Assembly: GCA_034766995.1 (NCBI GenBank)
Contig: CM068321.1
Location: 10,367,526 to 10,431,525 of the forward strand
Length of the DNA: 64,000 bases
Reading direction: 5' to 3'
From: Acanthacorydalis orientalis
Lineage: Eukaryota; Arthropoda; Insecta; Megaloptera; Corydalidae
Both the position numbers and the translations under genes were made by a program. Positions 1 to 12,940 of the stretch are shown piece after piece (the stretch's first letter is position 1; every line of letters begins with the position of its first letter). The notes under the pieces are model-generated. The model made no database searches. It was not told where the DNA came from and saw only the letters and a program-made list of their open reading frames with translations.

Positions 1-343
1 TTACTAACTTGTTTTATAGTAGAATTGTAGAAGTATTCTTTTATACAGAATCTCACATAAGTCGGTGTTTTCAGTTTAATAATCGTTTAACTCAATTCAT
101 TATTCATTAAGTTTTGCATTAACACGGCATTAAAATTAAAATCTATTTTTGTCATTTGAAACTTTGGTTAACACGTTCGCTACCAGGGTCTCAGAGAAAA
201 ATTACCACCACAGCCCAAATGTTTTATTATTCTAATATGACTCCAATTGTCATCAATTTTTGTAGGATGTATTTATAACATTCTAAATAAGAGAAATAAT
301 CGATTTTACAAACTGACACACATATGTGACGCTAGGCGTACGT

Positions 344-357
344 CATATATATGTATG

Positions 358-434
<77 letters not shown>
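344..434. repeat. (TA)n microsatellite
   Basis: About 90 bases of TA with scattered TATG interruptions, inside the piggyBac derivative, so the array is younger than that insertion or expanded after it. Confidence 0.95.
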
Positions 435-437
<3 letters not shown>

Positions 438-507
438 ATGAAACATCGAAGGAAATGAATTGACTTAGATGAAAAATAAAATAACGTTTTTCAAAGTGTA
501 ATACAAG

Positions 508-651
508 TTATTTATTTTCACGATAAATTTTGAAAAATTTATCCATACATAGCCCAATGGGTAGGGGTCCTTTATTTGTTTCACAAATTTCGCAGGTATA
601 CATAGTAGCTGTGTACCGTTTCTTGGTGGCGCATACATGACATCTAATTCC
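508..651 (-). pseudogene. piggyBac transposase C-terminal Cys-rich end (remnant)
   Basis: The minus-strand reading from 651 to the TAA at 508-510 gives 47 residues. They begin GIRCHVCATKKRYTA, continue through CEIC and LCMDKFFKIY, and then reach the stop. The spacing C-x2-C, then C-x2-C, then LC-x3-F-x2-Y matches the Cys-rich zinc-binding end of piggyBac transposases, whose usual ending is LC-x3-CF-x2-YH. Here the second Cys of the last pair is replaced. An in-frame TGA at 652-654 cuts it off upstream, and the DDD catalytic core is absent. It is non-functional as a transposase. The assignment rests on the Cys pattern together with the TTAA-flanked inverted repeats. Confidence 0.65.
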
Positions 652-2042
652 TCAGACCAAGAACATTCTACATCTATTTTATTGCTTTAAACTCAACCAA
701 TCCGTTTGCGACACGATTTGGAGCAATCAAATATCATAAACTAAAAAAAGAACACATGTCACATATTTACGACGCCGGGATCAGGTAAGAAAATCGGTTC
801 GTTACATATATGTGACGCTGGTAGCGAACGTGTTAATGTACATAAAAATCCTTTTTCATTATATAAGAAACATCAGTTATTAATTATAAAATATAACATG
901 TATAAATTTAAATTTTGACGATTTTTTGCGAACTTTTAAAATTTTAGAAAATTGAGGAATGTGAAGTATTTGACTTTATATACTATTTATATTCAAAGGG
1001 TGGACCTTTCTCAACAAATGTTTCTATGAACTAGTTATAAGGTTCAGTAAATAGGTTATACACAAAAAATGAATTTTTCGTATTTTATTTATTCAGCTGC
1101 CTTATGAAAACAATGTCCTGTTTATGCTGTATGATCGAGTTTAGTGTGGTATGCAAAGTACGGCATTATATTATTGTAAAATGTGTAATATCCATTTGCA
1201 CGCCTGATATTTTTCAAATTTTTACGTAAATACAAATATTTGTTAAACAAACCTCACACTTAATTTCACACATGTTCCGTTAACACAACCTTTTTGTTAC
1301 GTGGAATCCAATGGTTATTTTTTTTGTGAAAATGTGTAATTTGTGTTTATTAATACATATTTTTTTTAAAAAAATATTTCTTAAAAATACTATCTTTTCA
1401 ATGATTTGATTTTAATGGGTTACAGTTACATAAATATAAGACAATATATATGAAAACACAATATTTTATAATATGTTTGAATTATGATGTAAATAACGCC
1501 AACAACTATAAAAAGTAGAGTAAATGTAAACCTTTTCGAGGAAATAAGACAAACCGGTATTCCAACATTTTAAAAAACCTGTAACATAGATCCATTATGT
1601 AGAAAGGTTCACTTTTATTAGTTATTGATGGCATATTTTAAAACATATTCAATTTTTGTATTCAAGATTTGGAATTAATTTTATTTTCAATTTTAATATT
1701 TGAGATATCTGTATTCTGAACAAATTTCTTTCAACTTAATAAAATAATAATGTGAGAAAAGAGCAATCTGTCAAATGGAAATAGATAAAACATCTAAAAT
1801 TAAAGTTTGACATTGTTCGTAGTCACAGAGTTAATTTATCAAAAAACAGAATACATTGAGAGTTGAATGATGTGTAATTGATGATTTGATTTGAATCCAA
1901 GTCCTTCAGATGTTACAAAAATAAATGTGTAATGCTTTTGAGTAAATCTTAAAAAAATATACTTTTATCCATACTACTGTTCACTCATTGTACTCATATT
2001 TGTCATTGACTTTCATCGACTCTGTTTTATTTGTGATGTGGA

Positions 2043-2310
2043 CGAATCTCTTTCAATCGTTGGCACCGACGTCGACGTCTACAGTAATTGTTGCGTCTGT
2101 ACGTGCGGTGCGCGAGATCGGCCTGATGTCGGACCGCCGCTGTGATCTCCCATTACATTTTAACACCATTTATCTTTATGTTGCACGACATCACATTTCG
2201 ATTATCGACCGCTGTGCGATGGCGTTAAATAGACCTCCCGTGCGCACCAAACACCCGTTCGATATAACCGACGCATCGCCGACCACCGCCCGACCCATGT
2301 GTGTATGTGT
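2043..2310. other. CpG-rich island
   Basis: About 270 bases clearly richer in G+C and CpG than the flanks. It contains the 12-bp palindrome GACGTCGACGTC near 2069-2080 and clustered CG dinucleotides (GCGCGAGATCGG and similar). An open frame crosses it on the + strand (to 2320), but the predicted product has no recognisable domain and uses a non-ATG start, so I do not call a gene. Confidence 0.45.
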
Positions 2311-3201
2311 TTTGATCTAAGTAACGTCCAATACCTTTTCATATATTATGTTCTTTGTACATATACAGTCGACTAATTTTTCACTATACGTCATCGTTTA
2401 CGAATCACCACGTCATGGTTCTAACTCGATTGTGTCGAATGGATGATTGAAGACAACGACGATGACATTGTTGTTTCATTTTTACGACTTATATTGATTT
2501 CTTAGAGGATTTAAAATGCTGTATTGCCCTGACTTCATAAAATAAAATAGTTTTTTTTTAAAAGTACAGTATATTAATACTTGGAGTGTATTTTTTTTTT
2601 GAGGTTAACATCAGTATATTTTTGAATTATGGTATTTTTTTTGTAATATATTTGCAAAATAATTATAGCTAATATATTTAAAATCGAATTCGACAATAGC
2701 AGGTGACTGCGGAGCTGATTATTTTTATTCTTTATAACTGTTACTCGTCATATCTACGACATGCACTATTTAAATATTATCTTTTATTTATATAAATCCT
2801 AATACATGATTGTAGGTTATGTTATGGATATGGACTAAGTTACAGGTTGTTGAATAAGAGTATAGGATCTAAAATCGAGATATTATCATTAAGTTCTTAT
2901 TCTCTTTATTTCGTTAGGTTTAGAATAAGTATTTTATAAAACCTCACTAATTTTTGTTTATGTTCACTGAGTTTTATATTTATAAATGGGCAAGGCAGAT
3001 ACCCATTCTCAGTTTTAAAAAATGAAGTCTACTACCAATTAAGGAAAAAGTAAAATTCTTAAAGACAACCAAATTTGTCCCATTCGTATTTTATCCTTGA
3101 AACGAAGTTTTTTGAAACGAAAACTGAAAGTACGTGCATATTTGCTTATTTTCTCTACGAATGTGTTAACTGTGTTCGGCTATATCTATCTATCTGCTTA
3201 T

Positions 3202-3202
3202 T

Positions 3203-3272
<70 letters not shown>
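3202..3272. repeat. (TA)n microsatellite
   Basis: Nearly pure TA for about 60 bases, preceded by a TATC/TGTG lead-in at 3181-3210. Confidence 0.95.
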
Positions 3273-3273
<1 letters not shown>

Positions 3274-4119
3274 CGTTAGATATCAATTCAGTTTAAACTA
3301 CATATCAAACAGAAACATTGAATAATTATGATAATTGTCTTGAATTAGTAATCAAAAAATCTATAACATAGTAAAATGTTCATATTATAACGTCTGTCTA
3401 TCAAATAATGATTACTAGGAAATGGTTAGCTTGGTATATTAAATAAGTTTAGCATTGAATTTCTTTCAAATTAGACGAACTCGTTGAAATATTTAATCTT
3501 TGTTTATTTTGTTATTAATGATGCTAGTCTAGAAATATGAGAGTGATGATAGAAATTGTGTCAAAGTGGTATATAAAGTAATATAACATGTGACATAAAA
3601 ATTTACAGCTGGATATCAGTATTTTTTACCTATATCGAACAAAACCACATCTGTAACTGATGTTATAATGCAAAAAAATATCCTGATACAAGAATATTAC
3701 ATGTTTCTGTATTCAAGCGACATAAAAATCAGATAGTCGAGAAATATGTACATTTATTCAATTGACTCAGAACTTATGAAAACATTAAATGCGTTTAAAC
3801 TATAGTGCTTACTGATTGCCGTTTGAATATTAAAGTGACCGATGACATATCAAAGATGAATAAGATGTCACTGTGCAGTATTTTGACTGACGATTTGAAT
3901 ATATGATGCGTGTGAAATGGTTCGCATTGAAGCACGAACAGAAAATTAAAAAAGGTGAAATAAAAAATTGATTTTTTTGAATGACTAATTTAATTGGAAA
4001 GGAAAAAGGCTTTTTAAATAATGTTGTTGCATGTTAGGTTATGGATATTGAAATATATGAAGAGTGATATCAGAAAAGCATAGCTAATTTCTTCAGCAAA
4101 TATTCACCTAAATTTTATA

Positions 4120-4447
4120 TTAACACATTTAACTCGGCGTGACCCATCGGTGGGTCACAGTCTGTGTTTCTATCAGGCGGCATGCATCACCCGTGAGCCA
4201 CTGCTTTACTTCACCAGACGGCGTGACCCACCCGTGATGCACGCCGCATAAGTTTTCCATTGTAATTTATAAGAACATAATTTAACGAAAACTGTAATAA
4301 AATATAATGAACTAAACTAAGAGCAAATTACTGATTATGAAAACAAGCAGTTTAACAAAAAAGTGTCGCTAGAAGAATAAATGCGACATGATCACATGAC
4401 AACTTATCATTGAGCGCATAAAATGAGCCGCAGGTTGAACGTGTTAA
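4120..4447. mobile_element. TTAA-flanked MITE, probably piggyBac-mobilised
   Basis: TTAA at 4120-4123 and 4444-4447 bracket 320 bp. The left end CACATTTAACTCGGCG and the inverted right end CACGTTCAACCTGCGGC share most positions of the first 15. Inside, the GTGACCCA/TGGGTCAC motif is repeated in both orientations (about 4139-4157 and 4220-4233), giving a GC-rich subterminal fold. There is no coding content. Its CACRTT start resembles the larger piggyBac derivative at 168-836, so the two may have used related transposases. Confidence 0.65.
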
Positions 4448-4926
4448 GCAAGTTTACAAATGTGATTACTGCATGAATTATTTTGTTAAATTTTGCTTTA
4501 CTGTACGATCTTGATTAATCAGATGCGGTTTAACCGCAGTGTGAATTATCTTTGTAATACTACACTTCTTTTAGTAGTTGCGTTGCTCCACTTCGTTAGA
4601 GATGATAATGATCGTCTTTTTCCATTGAATTTAGTTTTTGTTTTAAAGTATGTGTTAACATGTTATTCATACACGTCTAAGGAACTGGATTTTACTTCAT
4701 TAAAAAAAAGACAGTTCATTTTAACAGATATTTTACAGTATTATTAGCATGTTGTAAAATTAATTTTATCTAGTTTTTCCAAAGAAAGTCTTTTGTAAGA
4801 GATAGAACACCACTCCGGTTTGTAGTTATTTTAGAAGAGGTCCTAATAAAAATTTAATAACTTGCAATTTGTTTTAACTATTATTGTTTTTTTGAGTAGC
4901 TAGATAATTTGAGTAGCTAGAAGATG

Positions 4927-5002
4927 TATATATATATATATATATATATATAAAATCTTGTATTTTTTTTATATTTATCAAAACGAGCTTTTTAAAGAAA
5001 AC

Positions 5003-5053
<51 letters not shown>

Positions 5054-5074
5054 ACATACATACATACATACATA
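4927..5074. repeat. Two (TA)n blocks followed by (CATA)n
   Basis: TA at 4927-4952 and 5005-5049, then a CATA tetramer run to 5074, separated by about 50 bases of unique AT-rich sequence. Confidence 0.92.
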
Positions 5075-5470
5075 GAAGTGAGTATCTTTAATATAAGATG
5101 TCTAGGTAGTACGAGACAAAGTTCCGTGGACGTGCAACAAGATACGTATCAGTTCCGCTTCACGACTGTGCCGTCATATCCCGTGGGATAACACCTCACG
5201 ATCCTATCCATCCACCCGTCCAACACTTTAATAATCAAACTTTTAACATGTGCACATATCTTTCTCTCCACCTGCATTCGTGCACATACATCATAAAATA
5301 AATAAAAGAAATAACTGTTCACGTCTAGATAAATGTGGATTTGTACTTATTTGTATCTCAGTTTTGTTCAAACTTGAAAGTGTCAGGTGGTTAGTTTAAT
5401 GATCAAGTAGTTCTTATTTATTTTCAACCCCTTAGTAAATAACTTTTTCTTGTTAATTACATTTAGTGTA

Positions 5471-5471
5471 T

Positions 5472-5532
<61 letters not shown>

Positions 5533-5553
5533 CACACACACACATATATACAC
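5471..5553. repeat. Compound (CA)n-(TA)n-(CA)n microsatellite
   Basis: CA at 5471-5490, TA at 5491-5528, then CA/TA mixtures to about 5553. Confidence 0.92.
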
Positions 5554-6978
5554 ATGTACACGTTATAAAATTCAGTAATACTTTTTAATATTATTTAAAA
5601 GTTTAATTTTGTTGAAACAAAGACAGATTTTGTGTAAGTTTACAATAAAGAAATATCTTCTGTACAATATCGCAGTGAACAATATTTGTCAACTGTTAAT
5701 ATAAATATGTTAGATTGAAAATGAACAATTATTAATCTGTATATATGTTCAAGGCACAGAAAAAAGAAACGAGGCTTTGGCAGTCCAATTTTCATTATTG
5801 AAAAACGACATGATTAACGGTTGTCCATTTCAAAGTATTTTTCGCTAACTGTAATGCATTATTCTGTTCTCTTCTTTCATTTTGATCCATCCTTATTTAT
5901 TCTCTACTTAAATATGTCTTTCGAAATTCACTTTAGAAATGCTTTACACACTCTATCGTATGCTTCTTTATGTATTCCTGGTCGTCAAAATGGGTTACTT
6001 TTAGAAAAAAGCTCACTTTTGTGAAGAGATAAAAAACACAACCGGAAAGTTATGGCGAACAAGGTAAAATTTGCAACGTTGTGAATTGCTTTCGGATCAA
6101 AAGTTTCTTTATTAATAAATCTGAATTAGAAAGAGTATTGTTACGCAGAAAAAAAAACATTTTGGTGCCATAACAAGTCTTTTACAATGTTTTTTCTCAA
6201 ACACTCCAAAATATTTTTGTAGAAATGTTATGAACTGTTTTCCCCTGTAGGACATATTTATGGTACACGATAGGAGTAAAGTTGAAAAACAATCAACGTT
6301 GTTTTTACTTTAGAGGATGATATTCTTGTCTTTTTTTCAAGTAGAGACAGTTGTTAACTACTAAATGCTTTCTTTTTTTGTTTTAAGCTCGTATGAGATT
6401 ATCCATAATTCATTATTTACGACAACATTGTTCATAAATTCCTTTTATTTCCAAATATATTCAAGAAAGCGAGAGTCGGTTTTAAGTCTTCATTTTTTGC
6501 TTATGAATCAGAACTTAGGGTACGTCTTTGCACTTACCTTTTTTACATCCATATGTTCTTAAAAATCATTCGAATTGACTCCATGTTCATATTGAACATC
6601 TCAGGTATTAATTTAATAGTCAAAGGTCGATCACTGTGGACCAACTTTTGATTTTTTTTTTGTTTTTCTCGATTTTTATGAGTTTGGGTTGATTGAATCA
6701 TTGTAAACGCAATTTCGGCTATTCAAAAAAATATTGCCACTTAAATTTGCAAACAAGACATATTTGTATTAACACAAACTTTTTCAAATAAGCCGGAACT
6801 CTCTTCACTTAAATTTTTTTTCAGCCTTATATTTTAATTCTTCTTTATTCATATATTTTTTTCGTTTTTCATTATGTATATTTTTGTAGTTATCGCAAAT
6901 TATTTGGCTAAAAGATTTTTCGGCCTTTTGCATCATTAAAATTACAGACTTTACCATTGAAATTGATTTTAATAAGAA

Positions 6979-6981
<3 letters not shown>

Positions 6982-7034
<53 letters not shown>
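6982..7034. repeat. (TA)n microsatellite
   Basis: Uninterrupted TA for about 53 bases. Confidence 0.95.
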
Positions 7035-7038
<4 letters not shown>

Positions 7039-7344
7039 GAAATGGATAGTTTTTTATATTAGGTGATTTAACAAATAATATGTAATCACATTTGCAAAAT
7101 TCTCTTTAGTAGTTGATAGAAGAGTGACTAGTAAAAAAAACTGAATCCGATTGCGAAAATTGTGTTCTTTTAGTCGTACTTAATTAGGATGGAAAAATCG
7201 CAGTGTTATTACTTGAAAGCGATTCCTCTTAAGAAGCGAATCGATGTGACAGGCGTAGATGGTACATTAAAACTGTGACGTTATGTGGAATGAGGGAAAT
7301 ATCTTCGGTGCAATCAAAATTCTATTAAAAACTTTTTTGTTTGT

Positions 7345-7570
7345 AGTCGAAGCCGACGCCGAAACCATCGTTGGCTGACGGCGAACGGTAGACAGACGCA
7401 CACATACACACATATACGCCTCATGGCCACCGAACCACCATCAACTTTGTGCCATTAAATAAAAGTTTCCACGGCGTGAAATATGAATTGCCGTATCAAT
7501 TCGGTTCGCCTCCATCACATCCGATCGCCCGTTCCACTTGTCGCTCACTGATTTTCGATGGTTTTTCGTT
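7345..7570. other. CpG-rich island
   Basis: Begins with CGAAGCCGACGCCG-type sequence near 7349 and runs through GATCGCCCGTTCC near 7522. Reading frames crossing it show no domain, so its function is unknown. Confidence 0.4.
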
Positions 7571-7834
7571 TGTGTGCCGATGGCTATTCCTTCTTTTGAG
7601 TAATATCGGTTTTTTATGCTTCTTCGTCCCTTCTACTGATTATTTTGAATTATTATGCATTACTTACTTATAAATTCCACTTATTTTCAGTTCACATCTT
7701 GGATAGCATAAAAATAATCATCTTATATTTAAGTGGTTGTCGTGTATGTATTTGGTAGAAAGTTTTATTTTGACTTTACTTTTTTACATGATTAGAATTA
7801 GTGTAGAATTAAATAAATTGCTTTGAAAGTTGTA

Positions 7835-7904
<70 letters not shown>

Positions 7905-10659
7905 ATATATTTTTATGTGTATATATCTTGTATTCCAGACATATTGATTTTTGAGTTTTATGACTGCTAATTACTAATAATATTTATTGCCAGATTTATT
8001 TTAAATAGTCAAATTTGTAATATAATAGCTTTTATAAGATTAATAGATAATAAAAATGTTTTGATAGATTGTAAATATATTTACACTTTTCAAATGGATT
8101 GAAATTGAACTTCTAGACTGCATTGTATACCTTAGTGTTCGTCATGAGAGTTTCTTTTATGGTATATGGAATTAGAAAATAATTTATTTCTGAAAATGAA
8201 TTCAGTCACAGTGTCGGAACTGTATTGTAATCCGAAGAATTGTTAATTATTTCATATTTGAATTTATATTTTTTCTATATATTAAGTTCCAAGCTTTTTC
8301 TTGAGAAATACATTAAACTTTCATGAAAAAAACCATCAGTTAAAAATATTGTTATGTAAGAAAATGTTTTTTTCATATATACAATGAACTTTTAAATTAA
8401 TAAAATTAAATAAAATAAACTTAATATAATATAAGATTAGTTTGCAAAATTTTTTTTGTATCTCTAGTCTTCTTATACTTATTTATCAAAGATATTTTAT
8501 TATAGAATTTATAAACGAGCGTCTGTAAAATTCCGGACATATTTACGCCATATTTGAAAGTTTAACGTCGTTAGTAATTGGCTCGCAATGTTATTGCTTC
8601 TTGCATTATCTGCCTTTGAACTGTCAATAAGTTATTTTCAATTATAAACATGATTTCATCACTGCTTCACCTTTTTCCACAAGCATTTCACATAACACTT
8701 GTCTTTCTCACATTAACTTCTTTTCATCAATATACATATTCGTTTGTGTTTCTGCAGTATTGATACATTGTAAGCAACTTTTTATTCGGTTGTCCCCGTC
8801 ATCTCGTATATATTATTATGATAGTATTCTACTGTATCGAAACACACGGCGGGTGTATCAATAGGAAAGCGTTATAAGCCGCCTTTGCGTTGCCACTGGA
8901 TCTTTTGTGCGCTCCACTCTCTCATCTTTCTCGTTAGACACACAAACACACATAAACACTTCTGTATGTACAAGTTTGTGCATGCTTGTATGCGTGTACA
9001 CGTTTGTTTATTTATCTATTTTTGTCATTCTTTTATTCTTGCATTTAAAAGCAGATTTAAACCTACGAAAAGCGCCTTATTTTTTCAGTCGTCTTCGTCA
9101 ATGTCTCTTTGACCATTGTGAAATGTACACGTGTTGTATAATAAGTATATTCCGTTTATGTATAGAAGTGTAGCCACAAACGTGTATTTATACACACACA
9201 TACAACTTTGTTCAGACAGATGAAAATATAGTCGAAAAAAGAAGGTGGTAGGTGGTGAAGTAAGCTTGCGATTGATAACATTGCGACGGTATGAATGTAT
9301 TTGTATTTATTTATTTATTTTATTCAATTTTTTTATCGTAGCCGTTGATACTTTTTTCATGTTCTTATAACTTTGAAAATAAAGTTATGAAAACCGAGTA
9401 AACATTTTTAAGTGTACTTTTTTAACAATTTTTGAAATATACTTCTATTTAAATTTGTGTTGCATGTTTAAATGATTGTACACTCTATGGTTTTAATAAC
9501 AATTATTCTATTCAGTTTTAAATCCTGTAGTTTTAAACCAATTAACTTACCTCACTATGCATTCAAATTTACTTTTCTTGACATACTTATATTTTTAATA
9601 GATGTGTCCATACATATTTGTAACGTATAGTTTTAAATTAGCTTAATAAGATATCAAGATTATTTCTATTAGTAATAAGAAACATATCGTTTATTAGAGA
9701 CCAATAGACTCTTATGTGAAATCAAATTCAATTTGATTTTATTTATATCAGTTTTTCATACGGGTTTTGTGGTTACATATAGAGACGAAAACCAATCATA
9801 AATGGTTATATAGCAATCATAAACTCTTGGAGTGAAATTCACTAAAACTGAAAGTGTATGTAAGTCTTGTGGCCATATAAATATTTTCGTTTTTAAATCT
9901 TCCAGCATATAAATACTTAATATATAATGAGTTTACTGGATATTGATTTGTATTATTTACAATGTTATTGTATTTTTTTTTAGAAAAATTATTTATTTTT
10001 TTGGGAAGGTGTTTTTTTTTTTGATAGTATATATGTAATCGAACTTGTCCGTAAACAATTAAAATTGTTCCTTTATGTGAATATAAGATTGTTCTTAAAT
10101 GTAGCTACAAAGAATATAACACTTAATATACTTAATATATAAAATTACTTTTCATTAAAATAGTACTAGTATATAATTTATAATAGAGAAAACTAAGTGA
10201 ACGCTAGATTTTTTAAAATCTCTACACAAAGAATTCTAATGAAATCTTCCTTTTTTAAAAAAATCCACAGGATTACTTGGAAATCTTATATAAATATCTA
10301 AAAAAACTAACATAAACGAACTGTACGTTTTCAAGAAATCTAAGGGGAATTACTGACGTATAAATTTTTTAAATAATTAATTCAGTGTAAGTTACGTAGT
10401 TCAAACAGAATCATATTTTATGGTCCTGATGTTATCTGTACAATATGAGGAATTATATTCTAAAAAGCGTTATTTTCGATATGTACATAAATAATTAACG
10501 TTTCGTCCTTTTAACATTTTTTTTTAATTATTCAGATAAATGTCTTTACAATAGTTTATGTAAATATTCAATGAAAAAATCATTTTTTGTTATGTTTTCA
10601 GTTAGTTTTGAACGAATCAGAAAAATAAACATCGGAATTATCTCTACCGTATTTGTATA
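7571..10659. other. AT-rich non-coding stretch
   Basis: Mostly AT-rich, with one (TA)n array (7840-7901) and a modestly GC-richer patch around 8835-8960 (CACACGGCGGGTG, then CA-rich sequence). No coding or transposon similarity was recognised. Confidence 0.45.
7840..7901. repeat. (TA)n microsatellite
   Basis: Uninterrupted TA for about 60 bases. Confidence 0.95.
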
Positions 10660-11420
10660 AATCACAAGACGATATCGGCGTCGTCATTTCGGCGTGTGTG
10701 TATGTATTTGTGTGTATAGTAGTAGATAAACATCGCTTTCAGTAGCGAAGCTCCTCTGCAAAGACATAAACACTAGCTGAAGGGCAGGCGAGTGAGCACA
10801 GGATTTTCTGTGTTGTCTGTGTAATGTTCGCGTGCGTTTTGATCCTTTCTTAATCCCCTGTCGACTCGGTAATGTTGTCGGCCTTCCTGACCCGGCCCGC
10901 CGGCAAAACGAACGCAAACAAGGAATACACGTCGACGACGAAACAAACGAAAGAGGAGATGTTGTGAATGTTCGAAGAACGAACGAACGAGCGAGCGAGC
11001 GTGCGGCGTGTCAGAACAAACGTACGACGAGTGGTAAGACAGTGAGATGGTGGGTGATCGAGCGAGGAGGTGAAGAGGTATTTTCACTAATGGACCTTAA
11101 TTACGTAATAGCGCGTCTTGCCCGGAGCAAGACGCGCACGTCTCCACTTCGTCGTCGATGGCGTACGTCGTCATCGTCGTCACGGACGACCAGCGAGATA
11201 TTCCCGCCGTGTCGCGCCGCCTTTGCAGAAGCGTATCCTATCGAGTCGTTGTTTTTCAAGAACATCGAGTTTCCGTTCGTTTTTTACACGTTTAAAAGAT
11301 GCGCGCACATAAATTACGATACATTGTGTGTAAGTCTGTATAAAAATGTAGAAGAATCTCGTTAGGAGGAAATGGTAGGTAGGCGCTGGCTGGGCGGGGT
11401 AGGTGCTCATATCTCTTCTT
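10660..11420. other. Largest CpG-rich island in the window
   Basis: About 750 bases dense in CG (GACGACGAAACAAACG, GAACGAACGAGCGAGCG, CGTCGTCGATGGCG), in sharp contrast to the flanks. It contains the perfect hairpin at 11111-11137. A 177-codon open frame on + (10832-11365) starts at GTG, is Arg/Ser-rich, and overlaps similarly long open frames in other phases. That pattern is expected of CG-rich, stop-poor DNA, so I do not call it coding. An alternative promoter, a first non-coding exon or a regulatory element are all possible. Confidence 0.5.
11111..11137. repeat. Perfect 11-bp inverted repeat with 5-base loop
   Basis: GCGCGTCTTGC, loop CCGGA, GCAAGACGCGC. The stem is perfect and lies inside the CpG-rich island. 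No T-run follows it. Confidence 0.85.
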
Positions 11421-11930
11421 CATTTATAAGTAACAACCGACGCATGTTTTTAAAAAGAAAAAATAACTTTGTACAGATCAAAAGGCACGATGACTATAAC
11501 GGTGAATCTTTGTCGACGATTCGCTTTTAGAATAGTGTCTTTTAACCGTTGGTAGCACGTTTTAACATATTGTGTGAGTTGATCGGTGATGCGATTCTTT
11601 TTAATGTTTTCCTATTAGGTTATTTTATTTTGTTCTTAATTGACATTGAAAATAGAATGAAAGGAATTATTTAAGATCGTACGAAAATTTCGCTGCGAGT
11701 ATAAAAAAAACATTATAAGAATTAGCTGACTGAAGTCGTGTCGGAAACATTTACTTTTTAATATTCTCAGTAAAAAATGTGTTTTAGTGACTTTTAGCTT
11801 TGAACATTTCTTAAAAGTTTTGAAAGCTTCGTGTTATTGAAAAATTTTAAATTGACGATTACTTTGTATTTTTCTATACTTTTTTTACCTTTTAATTGAA
11901 TATTTCCTAAAATATGTATATTTTTAATAT

Positions 11931-11936
<6 letters not shown>

Positions 11937-12008
<72 letters not shown>
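11937..12008. repeat. (TA)n microsatellite
   Basis: About 72 bases of uninterrupted TA. Confidence 0.95.
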
Positions 12009-12010
<2 letters not shown>

Positions 12011-12244
12011 TTCAATGTAGGCTTCCACATGGAAGTATTTAAAGAAGGCTCAAACGTTAAGAAAAGTAATATTTGTAATATTTAGTAATAAATAAAATAG
12101 TAATAAAAGTAAATTTAGTATTTGAGTTCAATACTAAAATATAATTAAACTAAAATACTAAATGGGGGATAAGGTACTAAATGGGGGTGTTTAATTTTTG
12201 CGTTTTTTTAATATCTTCGTGTGTAAAAGCCTAAGTTAAATAAC

Positions 12245-12246
<2 letters not shown>

Positions 12247-12292
<46 letters not shown>

Positions 12293-12339
12293 GATATATT
12301 TTTTTTATTTACGTATATAACGAGTATTTTTTTTCTATT

Positions 12340-12399
<60 letters not shown>
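12247..12399. repeat. Pair of (TA)n arrays
   Basis: TA at 12247-12290 and 12342-12399, split by about 50 bases of T-rich sequence. Confidence 0.93.
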
Positions 12400-12401
<2 letters not shown>

Positions 12402-12940
12402 ATATTATCAGTGTTAATATTTGAATAGTCTGGTTTATATTAATATTTTATCACTGCTGGTATTTTAAGTGACATGCTATATGCAAATAATTATGTATTT
12501 TTTAATTTCATTAAAATTGATTCAGATTTTTTAATATTTCCGTGTAACTGAAATTTATTGTTCTTGTTTAGTTCTTATATTTTCTCTTCAGACCTGGCAC
12601 TAAGGACTTTAGTTGTCGTCGCCCTCTTAAATCCCAAATAACAAATCATCCTCTTCAAACTTGCTTATCACTTGTCTTCAATTGTGTTTAAATCATAAGA
12701 ATTATCTGTTAATGCAAGAAAAGTATGTTTTCTGTGAATAGGCAATGTTTGACAGACTTTGATATATATCTGTTATTGTTTTTCTTGTATAAAATAAAAT
12801 TTTGTACACTATCAAAATGTGTATCAGAATAAGACAAGCAAGTATTGTTTAGAAACGTAAATATTGATCCAGTAGGGCACAGGGAATTCTACAAAAATAA
12901 TTTGTCGAAAGAGTTATTCGAAATTTCGAAACTGACATTC

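Larger units (their letters stand above)
168..836 (-). mobile_element. piggyBac-like element, internally deleted, with TTAA duplications
   Basis: TTAA at 168-171 and again at 833-836 flank a 661-bp body. The body begins CACGTTCGCTACCAG (172-186) and ends with its exact reverse complement (818-832), giving a 15-bp perfect terminal inverted repeat. A TTAA target duplication is the hallmark of piggyBac insertion. Inside, on the minus strand, lies the C-terminal Cys-rich end of a piggyBac transposase (508-651), so this is a deletion derivative of a coding copy rather than an unrelated MITE. A (TA)n array (344-434) has grown inside it. A short motif near the right terminus (around 811-820, GTGACGCT) recurs inside at about 326-333. 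Confidence 0.75.
837..4119. other. AT-rich non-coding stretch, probable membralin intron
   Basis: Apart from the GC-richer island at 2043-2310 and the (TA)n array at 3202-3272, I see only AT-rich sequence with T and A homopolymers. No splice-bounded reading frame or transposon protein was recognised. Confidence 0.5.
4448..7344. other. AT-rich non-coding stretch with microsatellites
   Basis: Contains the TA/CA arrays listed separately and a small GC-richer patch at 5085-5225 (runs such as GTCCAACACT and CCGTGGGATAAC). The remainder is AT-rich, and no gene was recognised. Confidence 0.45.

Noticed and set aside
1988..2320. 110-codon frame across the first CpG-rich island
   Set aside because: Non-ATG start, no recognisable motif, no splice context.
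10832..11365. 177-codon frame in the largest CpG-rich island
   Set aside because: It starts at GTG, has no domain, and overlaps other long open phases. CG-rich DNA lacks stop codons by composition.
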